A stretch of DNA of 36,717 bases from positions 1-36,717 of the forward strand of contig CAITWF010000010.1 in the NCBI GenBank assembly GCA_903896015.1, given 5' to 3'. This DNA is from an uncultured Opitutia bacterium (GTDB lineage Bacteria; Verrucomicrobiota; Verrucomicrobiia; Opitutales; Opitutaceae). Shown here one piece after another: positions 26,128-35,036 of this stretch. The first letter of the stretch is position 1, and each line of letters opens with the position of its first letter. The notes below the pieces were generated by a model, which did no database searches, was not told the DNA's origin, and saw only the letters and a list, made by a program, of their open reading frames with translations. The position numbers and the translations under genes are program-made.

Positions 26128-26160
26128 TGCCCGTGCTTTCCATGGCACGGGCATTTTTTT
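26128..26160 (+). terminator. intrinsic terminator after the small secreted protein
   Basis: A perfect 9-bp stem TGCCCGTGC/GCACGGGCA (26128-26136 and 26145-26153) with an 8-base loop is followed by seven T. It is 23 bp downstream of the stop. Confidence 0.9.
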
Positions 26161-26284
26161 GGATTAGAGCGGCGAAGGCGAGGCTGAGGTCTTTTTTGGG
26201 GAAAGCGGCGAGTTGACTGTCTTCCGTGGATTGAATTGCGCGGCGAGTCTCTGGGCGGCAGCTTCGCACCGCTTTCGTTCCCCT

Positions 26285-27133
26285 ATGAAAATACTCCTGT
26301 TGCTCCTGCTGTTGGCGGGATTCACCGACGCGGCGCGCGCAGACCTTAAGATCGACGTCGAATATGGCCAAGCCGGCGGCGAGAGCCTGAAGCTCGATGC
26401 CTACGTGCCGGACGGAGCAGGACCGTTCCCTGCGGTCATTCTCGTGCATGGCGGCGGCTGGAACGCGGGCGACAAGTCCGGCGGACCGAAGAAGGGTTAC
26501 ATGGCGCCAATGCACGAGCCGCTCGCAAAGGCGGGCTTTGCTTGGTTTTCGATCAACTATCGCTTGGCGCCGAAGCATCCCTATCCCGCGTGCATCGAAG
26601 ACGTCGAAACGGCGATTCGCTGGGTGAAGGCCCACGCAGCGGAATATCACCTCGACCCCAAGCGGATCGCGCTGTCGGGCGAATCGGCGGGCGGACATCT
26701 CGTGCAACTCGCGGCGGTCCGCGCGGACGAATCGACCCGGATGGCGGCGATCGTGCCGTTTTACGGACGCTGCGAACTCATCGGCGATCTAAAACCGGAC
26801 GCGGAGTTGCGGGTGAATTACATCCAGCTTTTCGGCCGCAAGACCTACGACGAGACCGCCCAAAAAATCATGATCGCAGCGTCGCCGCTCCTGCATTTAA
26901 AACCCGGCCTGCCGCCCGTGCTTCTGGTGCATGGCACGGCCGATCAAAGCGTGCCCTATGAACAGTCAGTCGAATGGCAAAAACGTTCGCGCGCGCTAGG
27001 GCTGACTTGCGATCTCATCACGATCAGGGACGGCGTCCATGGCATGATCAGCTGGGATGCAGTGGCGCCTACCTACAAGCAAGACGTCGTGACGTGGTTG
27101 GTTCGCACGCTGAAGATTACGCCAGCCAAATAA
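26285..27133 (+). CDS. secreted alpha/beta hydrolase, carboxylesterase/BD-FAE-like
   Basis: It encodes 282 residues. The signal peptide MKILLLLLLLAGFTDAARA is cleaved near residue 19. Alpha/beta-hydrolase features are the oxyanion motif LVHGGGWNAGD, INYRLAPKHPYPACIEDVETAIRWV, the nucleophile elbow GESAGG (Ser), VHGTADQSVPYEQS (Asp) and GVHGMISW (His). The YRLAP..PYPA..EDV pattern belongs to the hormone-sensitive-lipase/xylan-acetyl-esterase side of the superfamily, so de-esterification of acetylated sugars or small esters is plausible. The ATG at 26285 was chosen because the ORF's earlier in-frame start (26213) would bury the signal peptide. It converges on the heparinase-like gene and may share a polysaccharide-degrading role with it. 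Confidence 0.85.
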   Translation: MKILLLLLLLAGFTDAARADLKIDVEYGQAGGESLKLDAYVPDGAGPFPAVILVHGGGWNAGDKSGGPKKGYMAPMHEPLAKAGFAWFSINYRLAPKHPYPACIEDVETAIRWVKAHAAEYHLDPKRIALSGESAGGHLVQLAAVRADESTRMAAIVPFYGRCELIGDLKPDAELRVNYIQLFGRKTYDETAQKIMIAASPLLHLKPGLPPVLLVHGTADQSVPYEQSVEWQKRSRALGLTCDLITIRDGVHGMISWDAVAPTYKQDVVTWLVRTLKITPAK

Positions 27134-27191
27134 ATGAAGGCGGTGGGAGGGCGGACCGAACTGCGGAGCCGCAGCAAGCTGGAAAAATCCG

Positions 27192-29351
27192 TCAGTGGTC
27201 GGCGCGCGTAATTTTGTCAGCGGCTAAAACGAACTTGGTGGTTTTGCCGCGGAGGGTGTAGCTCAGCGCGGGCGTCGCGCCGCTCGAGTCGAGCTGACAG
27301 GTGATCGATCCCTCGCCCTTGCGCAGATCGCTGGGGCAGAAGACGGACGCGATAATATTTTCCGCGGCCGGCGCCTTGACTACTGTGCTGAAGTAGGGCG
27401 CCCACGTCAGTTGCGATTCCGCCATGATTGGGAGATCTGGCTGGCGGCCTTGCACGAGAGTGAAGGCGCCGTTGTAGACGGGAATCATCTCAAGCGCGGC
27501 GCGGCGAAGGCGCGCGGGTGGAGTGTCGCCCTCGGCGTAGCGATGCTCGCCGTCTTTGCGTGCCGGTGTCGCACGTGCGCCGGCATTGCCAGCACGACCC
27601 CCACGACCGACGGTCACCTCCTCGCTGCCGGCATGCAGCGAGACGTGATCGTTGGCGAGGGCCGCCTCCACGCCCGGATGAAAACGCACCTCGATCTCGG
27701 CGCCGACGGCGCAGGTGACCTTGTCGAGCACGACGACGATGTTGGTGTCCTTGTCCAAAACGATCCAGCGGTTCCAACCTTTGAGTTCTTTCCCCGGATA
27801 AGCGTTGGTCGGATCCATGGCGACGCCGGCCCAGCTTGGTTGTGAGTCATAGAACGTGATGTGGCCGCCGATGCCTTCGCGCCACGGCTGGTCCTTGAGC
27901 TTGGCCTCGATCTGTTCCTCGCCATTTACCATGACGCAGTTGTGGCCGTTGGTGCGCGCTTCGAGATAGTCCCAGCGCATGGCGCCAAAATATTTTTCGT
28001 CGTAGGGCGTGCGCGGAACTTCGCCCACGAAGAGCTGGCCCTGCCAGTTGAGGCTGAACGTGCCGCAGTCGAGGTGACCGTGATGCGGGTCATCGTTCAT
28101 GCCGGCCTTCGTGGCGACGGTCATGAAGTCGGCGCCGAAATCCTTGCGCATGACTGCCCAATCGATGCTCGGGAAAAACTTTGAAGTCTCGGCGGGTTTT
28201 TCGGCCGTCACGGTGGTAGCGGGCCAAATGAGATCGAAGATTGCTTCGCCGCCGTGGACGAAATTTTTCGCATACCAGGCGGCACGGGGATCGCCAGTCT
28301 CTTGGGCAAGTTTGTTCATGACAAAGGAGTCGCCGACGGCGTTGCCCGAGCCGTCGCCAAAGCCGGCGGTCATGCCGTAGAGCCCGAAATCCTCCGGGTG
28401 AGGCGAGAGACTGCGGTGCTTGAAGAAATCGACTTTGCCGCCAGTGACGCGTTTAACGGCTTCCATGAAGCGCACGCTTTCGCCGAGGCCATAGGCCCAG
28501 TAACCGCGGCCTTCCTGCCAGCCACCGTCGGGGCCGATGTGCTCGATCATGTTCCAGATGCCTTCGCACGAGCGCGCGACGACATCGGTGAGTTGAGGAT
28601 CATCGTCCAAGAGCGCGAGGGCGGCGAGGCCGAGGCCGGTGTGGCAGATTCCGGACCAGTTGCATTTGTAGGCCGTCGCCCACCAGAGATACTCGTAGTT
28701 GCCGCGGACTCGCATGATTGCCTTTTCGAGCAGCGCGCCGCGGAGGCGATCGCGCTGTGCTTTCGGCAGCGCGGTGTAGAGCCAGTCATAGATGAACGCC
28801 ATCTGCTGCGTCGTCGCGCTGGCAGTGATGTCGAAGGTGAACGCGACCTCGTCATCCTTCGCGCCGTAAGGCCACACCCGCGAATAAATCACGTCGAACT
28901 GGTGCGGCGTCTGCATCCAGTTTTCCTGCGCACAGACGAGGTTGGCGTGATAGAAGGCCTTCGCGACGTAGCGGTCGTCGCCGGTCATCTGGTAAATAAA
29001 CGCGAGGGTGAACGCGGCGTTGAGGTGCGATGTGAGCCAGCGGCGGTAGTCGTCGGCACCGACGTAGCGCGTGTGCATTTCACGGGGAGGCGGCGTATCA
29101 ATTTCGACGGTCGCGTTGAGCAGCCGGCGGCCTTCGAGGAGAAACTTCTCGAAGACCTCGGCGGAGTGGCGATCCTCTTTGATGCGTTGGAGCATCGCCG
29201 GCTTTTCCTCAGCGCTGAAGAGCAGATAGGGGTGAGCGCGGGGCGTATTCCCGACGTCGGCCACCATCGATTTGTAATCGGGCTGGCTTTGGGCGGAAAG
29301 CGCGCAGGAAAAAGCGATTAGGGATACGAAGACGAGCAGGGGTTTGAGCAT
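27192..29351 (-). CDS. secreted heparinase II/III-like polysaccharide lyase
   Basis: It encodes 719 residues with a signal peptide (MLKPLLVFVSLIAFSCALSA). The N-terminal half (about 50-380) is alpha-helical and toroid-like, with HLNAAFTLAFIYQMTGDDRY and IGPDGGWQEGRGYWAYGLGE. The C-terminal half has the Hepar_II_III strand motif DDPHHGHLDCGTFSLNWQGQ (about 455-475), where a conserved His would act in catalysis or metal binding, and later RTNGHNCVMVNGEEQ. Such enzymes cleave uronic-acid polysaccharides such as alginate or heparin-like glycans by beta-elimination outside the cytoplasm. A Gly/Arg/Ala-rich insert lies near 615-640 (GRGGRAGNAGARATPARKD). The ATG at 29351 was preferred to 29447 because it starts the signal peptide. 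Confidence 0.85.
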   Translation of the reverse strand: MLKPLLVFVSLIAFSCALSAQSQPDYKSMVADVGNTPRAHPYLLFSAEEKPAMLQRIKEDRHSAEVFEKFLLEGRRLLNATVEIDTPPPREMHTRYVGADDYRRWLTSHLNAAFTLAFIYQMTGDDRYVAKAFYHANLVCAQENWMQTPHQFDVIYSRVWPYGAKDDEVAFTFDITASATTQQMAFIYDWLYTALPKAQRDRLRGALLEKAIMRVRGNYEYLWWATAYKCNWSGICHTGLGLAALALLDDDPQLTDVVARSCEGIWNMIEHIGPDGGWQEGRGYWAYGLGESVRFMEAVKRVTGGKVDFFKHRSLSPHPEDFGLYGMTAGFGDGSGNAVGDSFVMNKLAQETGDPRAAWYAKNFVHGGEAIFDLIWPATTVTAEKPAETSKFFPSIDWAVMRKDFGADFMTVATKAGMNDDPHHGHLDCGTFSLNWQGQLFVGEVPRTPYDEKYFGAMRWDYLEARTNGHNCVMVNGEEQIEAKLKDQPWREGIGGHITFYDSQPSWAGVAMDPTNAYPGKELKGWNRWIVLDKDTNIVVVLDKVTCAVGAEIEVRFHPGVEAALANDHVSLHAGSEEVTVGRGGRAGNAGARATPARKDGEHRYAEGDTPPARLRRAALEMIPVYNGAFTLVQGRQPDLPIMAESQLTWAPYFSTVVKAPAAENIIASVFCPSDLRKGEGSITCQLDSSGATPALSYTLRGKTTKFVLAADKITRADH

Positions 29352-29447
29352 AGACAACGGGCTAAACGCATCGCGCAGCGCGAAGGTGCGCGCTGGACAC
29401 GGACATTTTGCTGATATCGTTGAACGAGCGGCGCCGTGCGCCCGCAC

Positions 29448-30050
29448 TCACAGCCGCACGCGAATCAGATCGATCAACGCACCGTAATCGTTAACCGCAG
29501 GGAACTGCGGGAACTGCTTCACGATATTGTCGGGCGCGTGGAACAGGATGCCGTGCTCGGCCTGCGCAAGCATCGTGGTGTCATTGAAGGAATCGCCGGC
29601 GGCGATGACATTGTAACGGAGTGATTGGAACGCCGCGACCGCCTGCTTCTTTTGGTCCGGCATGCGAAGCTGATAGCCCGTGATGCGATCGTTTGCGATG
29701 ATCAGGCGGTGACAAAAAATCGCGGGCCAGCCCATCTGGCGGACGAGCGGCTGGGCGAATTGCTCAAAGGTATCGGAGAGAATCACGAACTGCACCGTGC
29801 CACGCAGCGCGTTAAGGAAATCGATCGCGCCGGGAAGCGGGGCAAGCGTGCCGATGACTTCCTGGATTTTTGAAAGCGTGATGCCGTGCCGATCGAGGAT
29901 TTCGAGACGGTAGTGCATGAGCTTGTCGTAGTCAGGCTCGTCGCGCGTCGTGCGGCGGAGTTCGGGAATGCCCGTGCGCTCCGCGACCGCGATCCAAATC
30001 TCAGGGGTGAGAACACCCTCCATGTCCAAGGTGACGATGCTTTGCTTCAC
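29448..30050 (-). CDS. thrH: ThrH phosphoserine phosphatase/homoserine phosphotransferase
   Basis: It encodes 200 residues of a haloacid-dehalogenase-superfamily enzyme. It begins MKQSIVTLDMEGVLTPEIWI, where DMEGVL carries the nucleophilic Asp9; the acid/base position is Glu11, giving DxE rather than the usual DxD. TTRDEPDYDKLMHYRLEIL matches the ThrH family closely. Motif II is ILSDTF, motif III uses the Lys in DQKKQAV, and motif IV is AAGDSFNDTTML. ThrH dephosphorylates phosphoserine and can pass the phosphate to homoserine, linking serine and threonine synthesis. It lies 96 bp downstream of the heparinase-like start and 49 bp after the yceH stop on the same strand. Confidence 0.92.
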   Translation of the reverse strand: MKQSIVTLDMEGVLTPEIWIAVAERTGIPELRRTTRDEPDYDKLMHYRLEILDRHGITLSKIQEVIGTLAPLPGAIDFLNALRGTVQFVILSDTFEQFAQPLVRQMGWPAIFCHRLIIANDRITGYQLRMPDQKKQAVAAFQSLRYNVIAAGDSFNDTTMLAQAEHGILFHAPDNIVKQFPQFPAVNDYGALIDLIRVRL

Positions 30051-30099
30051 TTACTTATTGCCTCGGCGCGGCGCGCGGCTCGCAACGACAAAATCGCAT

Positions 30100-30765
30100 T
30101 CACTCGAACTGTTTTTTGAATTGCGCGAATTGCTCCTGCAACGCGGCGACCTCGGCCTCGAGCCGCGCAATCCGTGCCTCTGCGTCCAACGGCACCGTCG
30201 GTGGGACAGCGGGCGCGGGCGAACTTTCAGTGACGCTCGGCGTCGCAGGCGTTTCGACCGGGCCGCAGAGTAGGTGCGTGTAGCGCGACTCCTTGGTGCC
30301 GGGCTGGCGCAGAAGCTTTGCGACGAGCGGATCAGGAGTGCGGGTGGCGAGCGTGTTGAGCACCTCTTCAACCTCAGGCAGCGCGTCGAAGGCGAAGAGC
30401 CGTTCGGTGCGCGTGCGCAGTTCGCCGACGGTCTGCGGACCGCGCAGCATCAGCACGCAGAGCAGTGCGACCTCGGCCGGCGTGAGGAGGATCGCGTCAG
30501 TGAGCGAGTGCTTGTATTTTGGCACGCGGCTTTCGGAGCCGTGGTAAACGGAGGCGAGCCGATGCACGCGCAACGTTTCGAGTGCGCGGGTGACTTCCGC
30601 CTCCTCCAGCGCCATCACTGGATCGCGGTTGGTGAGCTGGTTGCAGGCATTGGTGAGCGCATTGAGGGAGAGCGGATAATACTCGGGCGTCGCGATCGAT
30701 TTCTCGACGAGGGCGCCGAGGACGCGGACCTCGGTGGCGGAGAGCACGAGTGGAGCGTCGGCCAT
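30100..30765 (-). CDS. YceH/DUF480 family protein
   Basis: It encodes 221 residues with two winged-helix-like DUF480 repeats. LSATEVRVLGALVEKSIATP opens the first and contains the family signature around EKxxTTPexYPLSLNAL, with NACNQLTNRDPVM. LTPAEVALLCVLMLRGPQTV opens the second. After a proline-rich linker, the C-terminus (about 193-221) is a heptad-patterned coiled coil (ARIARLEAEVAALQEQFAQF). No activity is established for the family, though the fold suggests nucleic-acid or protein binding. The start lies 2 bp after the glnS stop, so it is almost certainly translated from the glnS message. Confidence 0.9.
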   Translation of the reverse strand: MADAPLVLSATEVRVLGALVEKSIATPEYYPLSLNALTNACNQLTNRDPVMALEEAEVTRALETLRVHRLASVYHGSESRVPKYKHSLTDAILLTPAEVALLCVLMLRGPQTVGELRTRTERLFAFDALPEVEEVLNTLATRTPDPLVAKLLRQPGTKESRYTHLLCGPVETPATPSVTESSPAPAVPPTVPLDAEARIARLEAEVAALQEQFAQFKKQFE

Positions 30766-30767
30766 CG

Positions 30768-32564
30768 TTACTTCTTCGCGGTCCAGGCATCCTTGAGCGA
30801 AATCGTGCGGTTGAACACGAGCTTGCCGGGTGCACTGTCCCTGGGATCGAGGGCGAAGTAGCCGATTCGCTCGAACTGAAAACGATCCGCAAGTGCGGCC
30901 GCCGCGAGCGAGGGCTCGAGTTTCGCAGTGACAACTTCGAGCGAGTGTGGATTCACAACCTTCAGAAAGTCCTCCTCGGAGCCGGGCTCGGCGACGTTGA
31001 AGAGGCGATCGTAGAGGCGAACTTCGGCGTCGAGGCACTGCGTGGCGCTGACCCAGTGGATTGTGCCCTTCACCTTTTTGTCGGAGTTCGGCTGCCCGGC
31101 GCGCGTCGTGAGATCGGCGGTGCAGCGGAGCTCGGAGATCTGGCCGGCGGCGTCCTTCACGATTTCGTCGAGCTTGATGATGCAGGCGTATTTCAGCCGA
31201 ACCTCACCGCCCGGCTTGAGGCGGAAATATTTTGGCGGCGGGACTTCGGCGAAATCGTCCGAGTCGATGAACACCTCGCGCGTGAGCGTGATCGTGCGAG
31301 CCGTGGGCGTTTCACTCTGCGGATCGTTGGTGGCCTCGCATGGGATCGTTTCACCAGCCGGAATGTTGGTGAGAACGATCTTGATCGGCTTGAGAACGGC
31401 GAGGCGGCGAACGGCGAGGGTGTTGAGTTCGTTGCGAACGGCGTTTTCGAAAACGGCGACCTCGGTGACCGAGTCAAACTTCGTCACGCCGACGCTCGTG
31501 ACAAACGTCCGCAGCGCACTCGCGGGAATGCCGCGGCGGCGCAGGCCGGAGAGCGTGGGCATGCGCGGATCGTCCCAGCCGGTGACAATCTTTTCGGTGA
31601 CGAGTGTGAGGAGCTTGCGCTTCGAGACGAGCGTGTAGCCGAGGTGGAGTTTCGCGAATTCGTATTGGTGCGGCAGCGCGCGCGGGAGTTCGAGCGCCTC
31701 GAGGATCCATTCGTAGAGCGCCCGATGATCGACGAATTCGAGGGTACAGATGCTGTGCGTGACGCCTTCGAGGTAGTCGCTCAGGCAGTGCGCGTAGTCG
31801 TAAAGCGGGTAGAGGCACCACTTGCTGCCGGCGTGGTGATGCGCGACGTGGCGGATGCGGTAGAGGAGCGGATCGCGCAGCCAGACGTTGGGCGACGCCA
31901 TGTTGATCTTCGCGCGGAGCGTGCGGGCGCCGTCGGGGAATTCGCCGGCCGTCATCCGCTGGAACAGATCGAGGTTTTCGGCGATCGTGCGGTGGCGGAA
32001 GGGCGAGTCGCGGCCGGGTTTGTCGGGGGCGCCGCGGTATTCCTCGGTTTCCTTCGGCGTGAGATCGCAGACGTAGGCTTTGCCGCGCTTGATGAGTTCG
32101 AGCGCGTAGCCATGGAGCGCGTCGAAATAGTCGGAGGCGAAAAACGGTTCGCTGTTCGGTGCGGTGGGCGGAACCGGTCCGAGGAAGAGATCGGGTTTGC
32201 CGTTGCTCGTGATGAGCGCGGGATGGGCGCCCTTGGGCTTAAAGCCGATGCACTGATCGGCCCAGCCGGCGATGAGCCACTGGACGTCGGCGGTGATCGA
32301 GTCGACGTATTCGACGTCTTCCTTGACGGGATTGGTGTCATCGAAACGGAGGTTGCACTGGCCGCCGTTTTCTCGGGCGATGCCGAAGTTCAGGCAGATC
32401 GATTTGGCGTGGCCGATATGAAGGTACCCGTTGGGTTCGGGTGGAAAGCGCGTGACGATCTTGGCATAGCGCTGCTCGGCGACGTGTTGCGCGACGATGT
32501 CGCGAATAAAGTCGCTGGAAGCGGCAGTGGCGGGAGCGTTCGAGTCAGTGGGCTCAACGGACAT
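30768..32564 (-). CDS. glnS: glutaminyl-tRNA synthetase
   Basis: It encodes 598 residues, a little longer than E. coli GlnRS (about 554). The class I motif is PPEPNGYLHIGHAKSICLNF. RFDDTNPVKEDVEYVDSI is typical of the GlnRS/eukaryotic GluRS branch, and the KMSKS equivalent is VSKRKL. A C-terminal anticodon-binding beta-barrel follows (FALDPRDSAPGKLVFNRTIS near the end). It attaches glutamine directly to tRNA-Gln. The ATG at 32564 was preferred; the frame is open to 32684, but the extra part is Arg/Pro-rich and unlike the family. It is co-transcribed with the DUF480 gene. A tRNA-Arg gene on the other strand lies 105 bp upstream. Confidence 0.95.
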   Translation of the reverse strand: MSVEPTDSNAPATAASSDFIRDIVAQHVAEQRYAKIVTRFPPEPNGYLHIGHAKSICLNFGIARENGGQCNLRFDDTNPVKEDVEYVDSITADVQWLIAGWADQCIGFKPKGAHPALITSNGKPDLFLGPVPPTAPNSEPFFASDYFDALHGYALELIKRGKAYVCDLTPKETEEYRGAPDKPGRDSPFRHRTIAENLDLFQRMTAGEFPDGARTLRAKINMASPNVWLRDPLLYRIRHVAHHHAGSKWCLYPLYDYAHCLSDYLEGVTHSICTLEFVDHRALYEWILEALELPRALPHQYEFAKLHLGYTLVSKRKLLTLVTEKIVTGWDDPRMPTLSGLRRRGIPASALRTFVTSVGVTKFDSVTEVAVFENAVRNELNTLAVRRLAVLKPIKIVLTNIPAGETIPCEATNDPQSETPTARTITLTREVFIDSDDFAEVPPPKYFRLKPGGEVRLKYACIIKLDEIVKDAAGQISELRCTADLTTRAGQPNSDKKVKGTIHWVSATQCLDAEVRLYDRLFNVAEPGSEEDFLKVVNPHSLEVVTAKLEPSLAAAALADRFQFERIGYFALDPRDSAPGKLVFNRTISLKDAWTAKK

Positions 32565-32669
32565 AAGCCGCCACGTTGCGGGACGCGGCGGCGAGAGGCA
32601 ACGACGCAGTTGGCGCTTGGCGTGGGCTTGACGCGGCACGGGTCGGGCCGCTTCATGCCCGCCTGCACT

Positions 32670-32744
32670 GCGAGCGTAGCACAATGGATAGTGTAGTAGC
32701 CTCCGAAGCTATGGATCTGGGTTCGATTCCCAGCGCTCGCACCA
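32670..32744 (+). tRNA. tRNA-Arg(CCG)
   Basis: The acceptor stem GCGAGCG pairs with CGCTCGC. The anticodon loop CTCCGAA gives anticodon CCG, and the stem includes TAGC/GCTA. The T arm is CTGGGTTCGATTCCCAG, and CCA is encoded. The D arm (AGCACAATGGATAGTGT) is short but foldable. Confidence 0.93.
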
Positions 32745-32768
32745 TCCTCTGTCAGCGGTAACCCGCGA

Positions 32769-33977
32769 CTATTCGTGACGCAGGGCGTCGATCGGGTTGA
32801 GTCGGGCGGCGCGGCGGGCGGGAGTGTAGCCGAACAAGATGCCGACGGCGGCGGAGAACAGGAAGGCGATGATGTTGATCTGAAGATTGAAGTTAAACGG
32901 CACCTGGATGATTTGCGCCAGGCCCACGCACAGGCCGAGCGCGAGCAGGATGCCCAGCAGTCCGCCGATGCAGGAGAGCGTGACGGCTTCGACGAGAAAT
33001 TGGAGCAGGACTTCGCCTGCTAGCGCGCCGATGGCGAGGCGGATACCGATCTCGCGGGTGCGCTCGGTTACGGACACGAGCATGATGTTCATGATGCCGA
33101 TACCGCCAACGAGAAGAGAAACTCCGGCCACCGCGGCGAGGAGCATCGTCATCAACTGCGTCGTTGAACCGAGCGCCTCGGCGATCTGGCGCGTGTCGAA
33201 GACGGAGAAATTGTTGTCCTGATTTTTCTGGAGGTTGCGGCGTTGACGCATGAGGGACGTGATGTCGGAGATGATGGCAGCGGCATTCGTGCCGTCTTCC
33301 GCTGAGATCGCGATTTGGCTGATGTCGTGCGACGAGGTCTTGCCGATCAGCCGGCGCTGTAGGGTTGAGAGCGGCACGATGATCGTGTCGTCCTGATCGC
33401 CCATGCCCGCCTGGCCTTTGGTCTTGAGCAGCCCGATGACCTCGCAGGACGCCTTGCCGATGCGCATCTTCTTGCCGAGAGGATCTTCGGCGCCGAATAG
33501 CTCCGTGCGGACGGTGTTGCCGATGACGCACACGGCGCCGCCCGAGCGCAGATCCGTGTCGTTGAAGAAGCGGCCTTCGGCCACCGTCCACTTGTTGATT
33601 TGAAAATAGACCGGGGTAGTTCCGGTGACGGCGGACGTGCGCGCTTCGTGAAGATAGATCGTGCTGAGTGACGCGACCCGCACCGGGGCAAGCGCGGCGA
33701 TGCCGGCGACCTGTTCGCCGATGATTTCCGCATCCTTCTCGGTGAAATTCGGCACGCCCACCGCGCGGGCACCAAACCCGGCGCCGGGGCGCAGCGCGAG
33801 GAGGTTGCTGCCGAGATTGGAAATCTGCGCCTTCACGGCGAGCGTGGCGCCCTGACCGAGCGTGACCATCGTGATGATCGCGGCGACGCCGATGAAAACG
33901 CCGAGTACGGTGAGGAACGCGCGTGTGAGGTTGCGGCTGATTTCCTGCAGGGCGATGGCGAAGGCGTTCCAGATCAT
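32769..33977 (-). CDS. MacB-type ABC transporter permease (FtsX domain)
   Basis: It encodes 402 residues: a cytoplasmic start, one membrane helix (about 18-42), a periplasmic MacB core domain (about 50-250) and three C-terminal helices. GGIGIMNIMLVSVTERTREI and GIRLAIGALAGEVLLQFLVE are the FtsX/MacB signature, and it ends PARRAARLNPIDALRHE. Such permeases transmit ATPase motion to export peptides, lipoproteins or drugs, rather than forming a simple channel. The ATPase gene lies 13 bp upstream. The periplasmic adaptor gene usually found before it is not in the window, because the upstream region has been replaced by island DNA. Confidence 0.9.
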   Translation of the reverse strand: MIWNAFAIALQEISRNLTRAFLTVLGVFIGVAAIITMVTLGQGATLAVKAQISNLGSNLLALRPGAGFGARAVGVPNFTEKDAEIIGEQVAGIAALAPVRVASLSTIYLHEARTSAVTGTTPVYFQINKWTVAEGRFFNDTDLRSGGAVCVIGNTVRTELFGAEDPLGKKMRIGKASCEVIGLLKTKGQAGMGDQDDTIIVPLSTLQRRLIGKTSSHDISQIAISAEDGTNAAAIISDITSLMRQRRNLQKNQDNNFSVFDTRQIAEALGSTTQLMTMLLAAVAGVSLLVGGIGIMNIMLVSVTERTREIGIRLAIGALAGEVLLQFLVEAVTLSCIGGLLGILLALGLCVGLAQIIQVPFNFNLQINIIAFLFSAAVGILFGYTPARRAARLNPIDALRHE

Positions 33978-33990
33978 CGGAGGAGGAGAA

Positions 33991-34563
33991 TCAGGTCTTG
34001 GCGACGTCAGACTCTATGAGGCCGTCCTTGATCAGCACCGTGCGCTTCGCGCAGGCGGCGACGTCGTCCGCGTGCGTGACGATGAGCACGGTGATGCCAC
34101 GATCGACGTTGAGGCGCGTGAGCAGTTCCATGACGTCGCGGGTCGTGACCGAGTCGAGGTTGCCCGTCGGTTCGTCGGCAAAGAGGGTGCTTGGCTCCGT
34201 CACGATCGCGCGGGCGATGGCGACGCGCTGCTGCTGGCCGCCGGAAAGCTCGGCGGGCGAACTGCGCAGCTTGTCGCCGAGGCCGACGGAGGTCAGCGCG
34301 GCGAGTGCCTTTTCGTGGCGATCCTTGCGCGAGAGGCCGCGGTAGAGCAAGGGCAACTCGACGTTGTCCTGCGCACTCGTGCGCGCGAGCAGGTTGAAGC
34401 CCTGGAAGATGAAACCGAGCGCATAGCGGCGCAGCAGCGAACGCCGATCGGCGTCGAGTTTTTCGACGGCGATGCCCTCGTAGAGATACGTGCCGGTCGT
34501 CGCGATATCGAGACAGCCGAGGATATTCATGAGCGTGGATTTCCCCGAGCCGCTCGGGCCCAT
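33991..34563 (-). pseudogene. MacB-type ABC ATPase, 5' end missing
   Basis: 190 residues can be read from the only available ATG (34563), which falls inside the Walker A motif (MGPSGSGKST). The rest is complete: Q-loop FQGFNLL, signature LSGGQQQR, Walker B TLFADEPTGNLD and switch His in VTHADDV. Family sequence extends a little further upstream in frame (YGVGGAAFQALKGIDLSIQR then GEFVAI) to about 34645. Before that the reading becomes unrelated, with no ATG, GTG or TTG before the stop at 34750-34752. About the first 12-15 residues and the promoter are therefore lost. Without the strand preceding Walker A the fold is unlikely to be stable, so the downstream permease may also be silent. The break coincides with the start of the island carrying a recombinase. 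Confidence 0.75.
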
Positions 34564-34649
34564 GATGGCGACGAACTCGCCGCGCTGAATCGAGAGGTCG
34601 ATACCCTTGAGGGCCTGAAACGCGGCCCCGCCGACGCCGTAGGGGTCAT

Positions 34650-35036
34650 CACACGAAACGGAACTTAAAGCACGGTAGCATTTGTAATTACCTTTACGGT
34701 AGCAAGCTACGGAACAGCCTACACGAATTTCAGGTTCACCGGCACAGCCTTAGTCCCAAGGTGAGCGTCGCTCCTCGCGCCGTCCTTCAATCTGCCGCGC
34801 ACGGACTGAAGACGCAGCAAAACCCGTCTGGAATGGCATGACACGCCAACGTTAACGCCAGCCCTACGGCCTGTGTTACACGATACACCAACAGCTCATC
34901 CGATATCATCTATAGGGCATCCGGAAGGCCTTTTACTATTGCTAGCCGGAATGCCAACTGCCAGCCTTGCAAGGTGCCATAATAAGCGCCACCTCAGTCG
35001 AGGGCGGCTATAACTTTAATCACTTGTGCGTATCAC
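34650..35036. promoter_or_regulatory. gene-free, palindrome-rich leader of the element
   Basis: No coding frame was found. Short symmetrical elements are crowded here: direct repeats ACGGTAGCA at 34672-34680 and 34696-34704; hairpin GTAGC-AA-GCTAC at 34699-34710; GTGT-T-ACAC at 34874-34882; GGCATCCGG (34917-34925) opposite CCGGAATGCC (34947-34956); and CCTTGCAAGG at 34966-34975. It could hold a recombination site, a transfer origin or operators for the small regulator that follows. Confidence 0.4.

Noticed and set aside
28254-29321. 355-codon plus-strand frame inside the heparinase-like gene
   Set aside because: Shadow of a secreted protein with clear domain motifs on the minus strand.
30750-32696. 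Long plus-strand open frame (648 codons) opposite glnS
   Set aside because: It is the antisense shadow of a fully recognisable glutaminyl-tRNA synthetase; the high G/C at third positions keeps the opposite frame free of stops.
34800-35036. Integron attC sites near the recombinase
   Set aside because: AACGTTAAC-like strings occur, but no GTTRRRY/RYYYAAC pair with proper spacing was found, and the recombinase is not an integron integrase.
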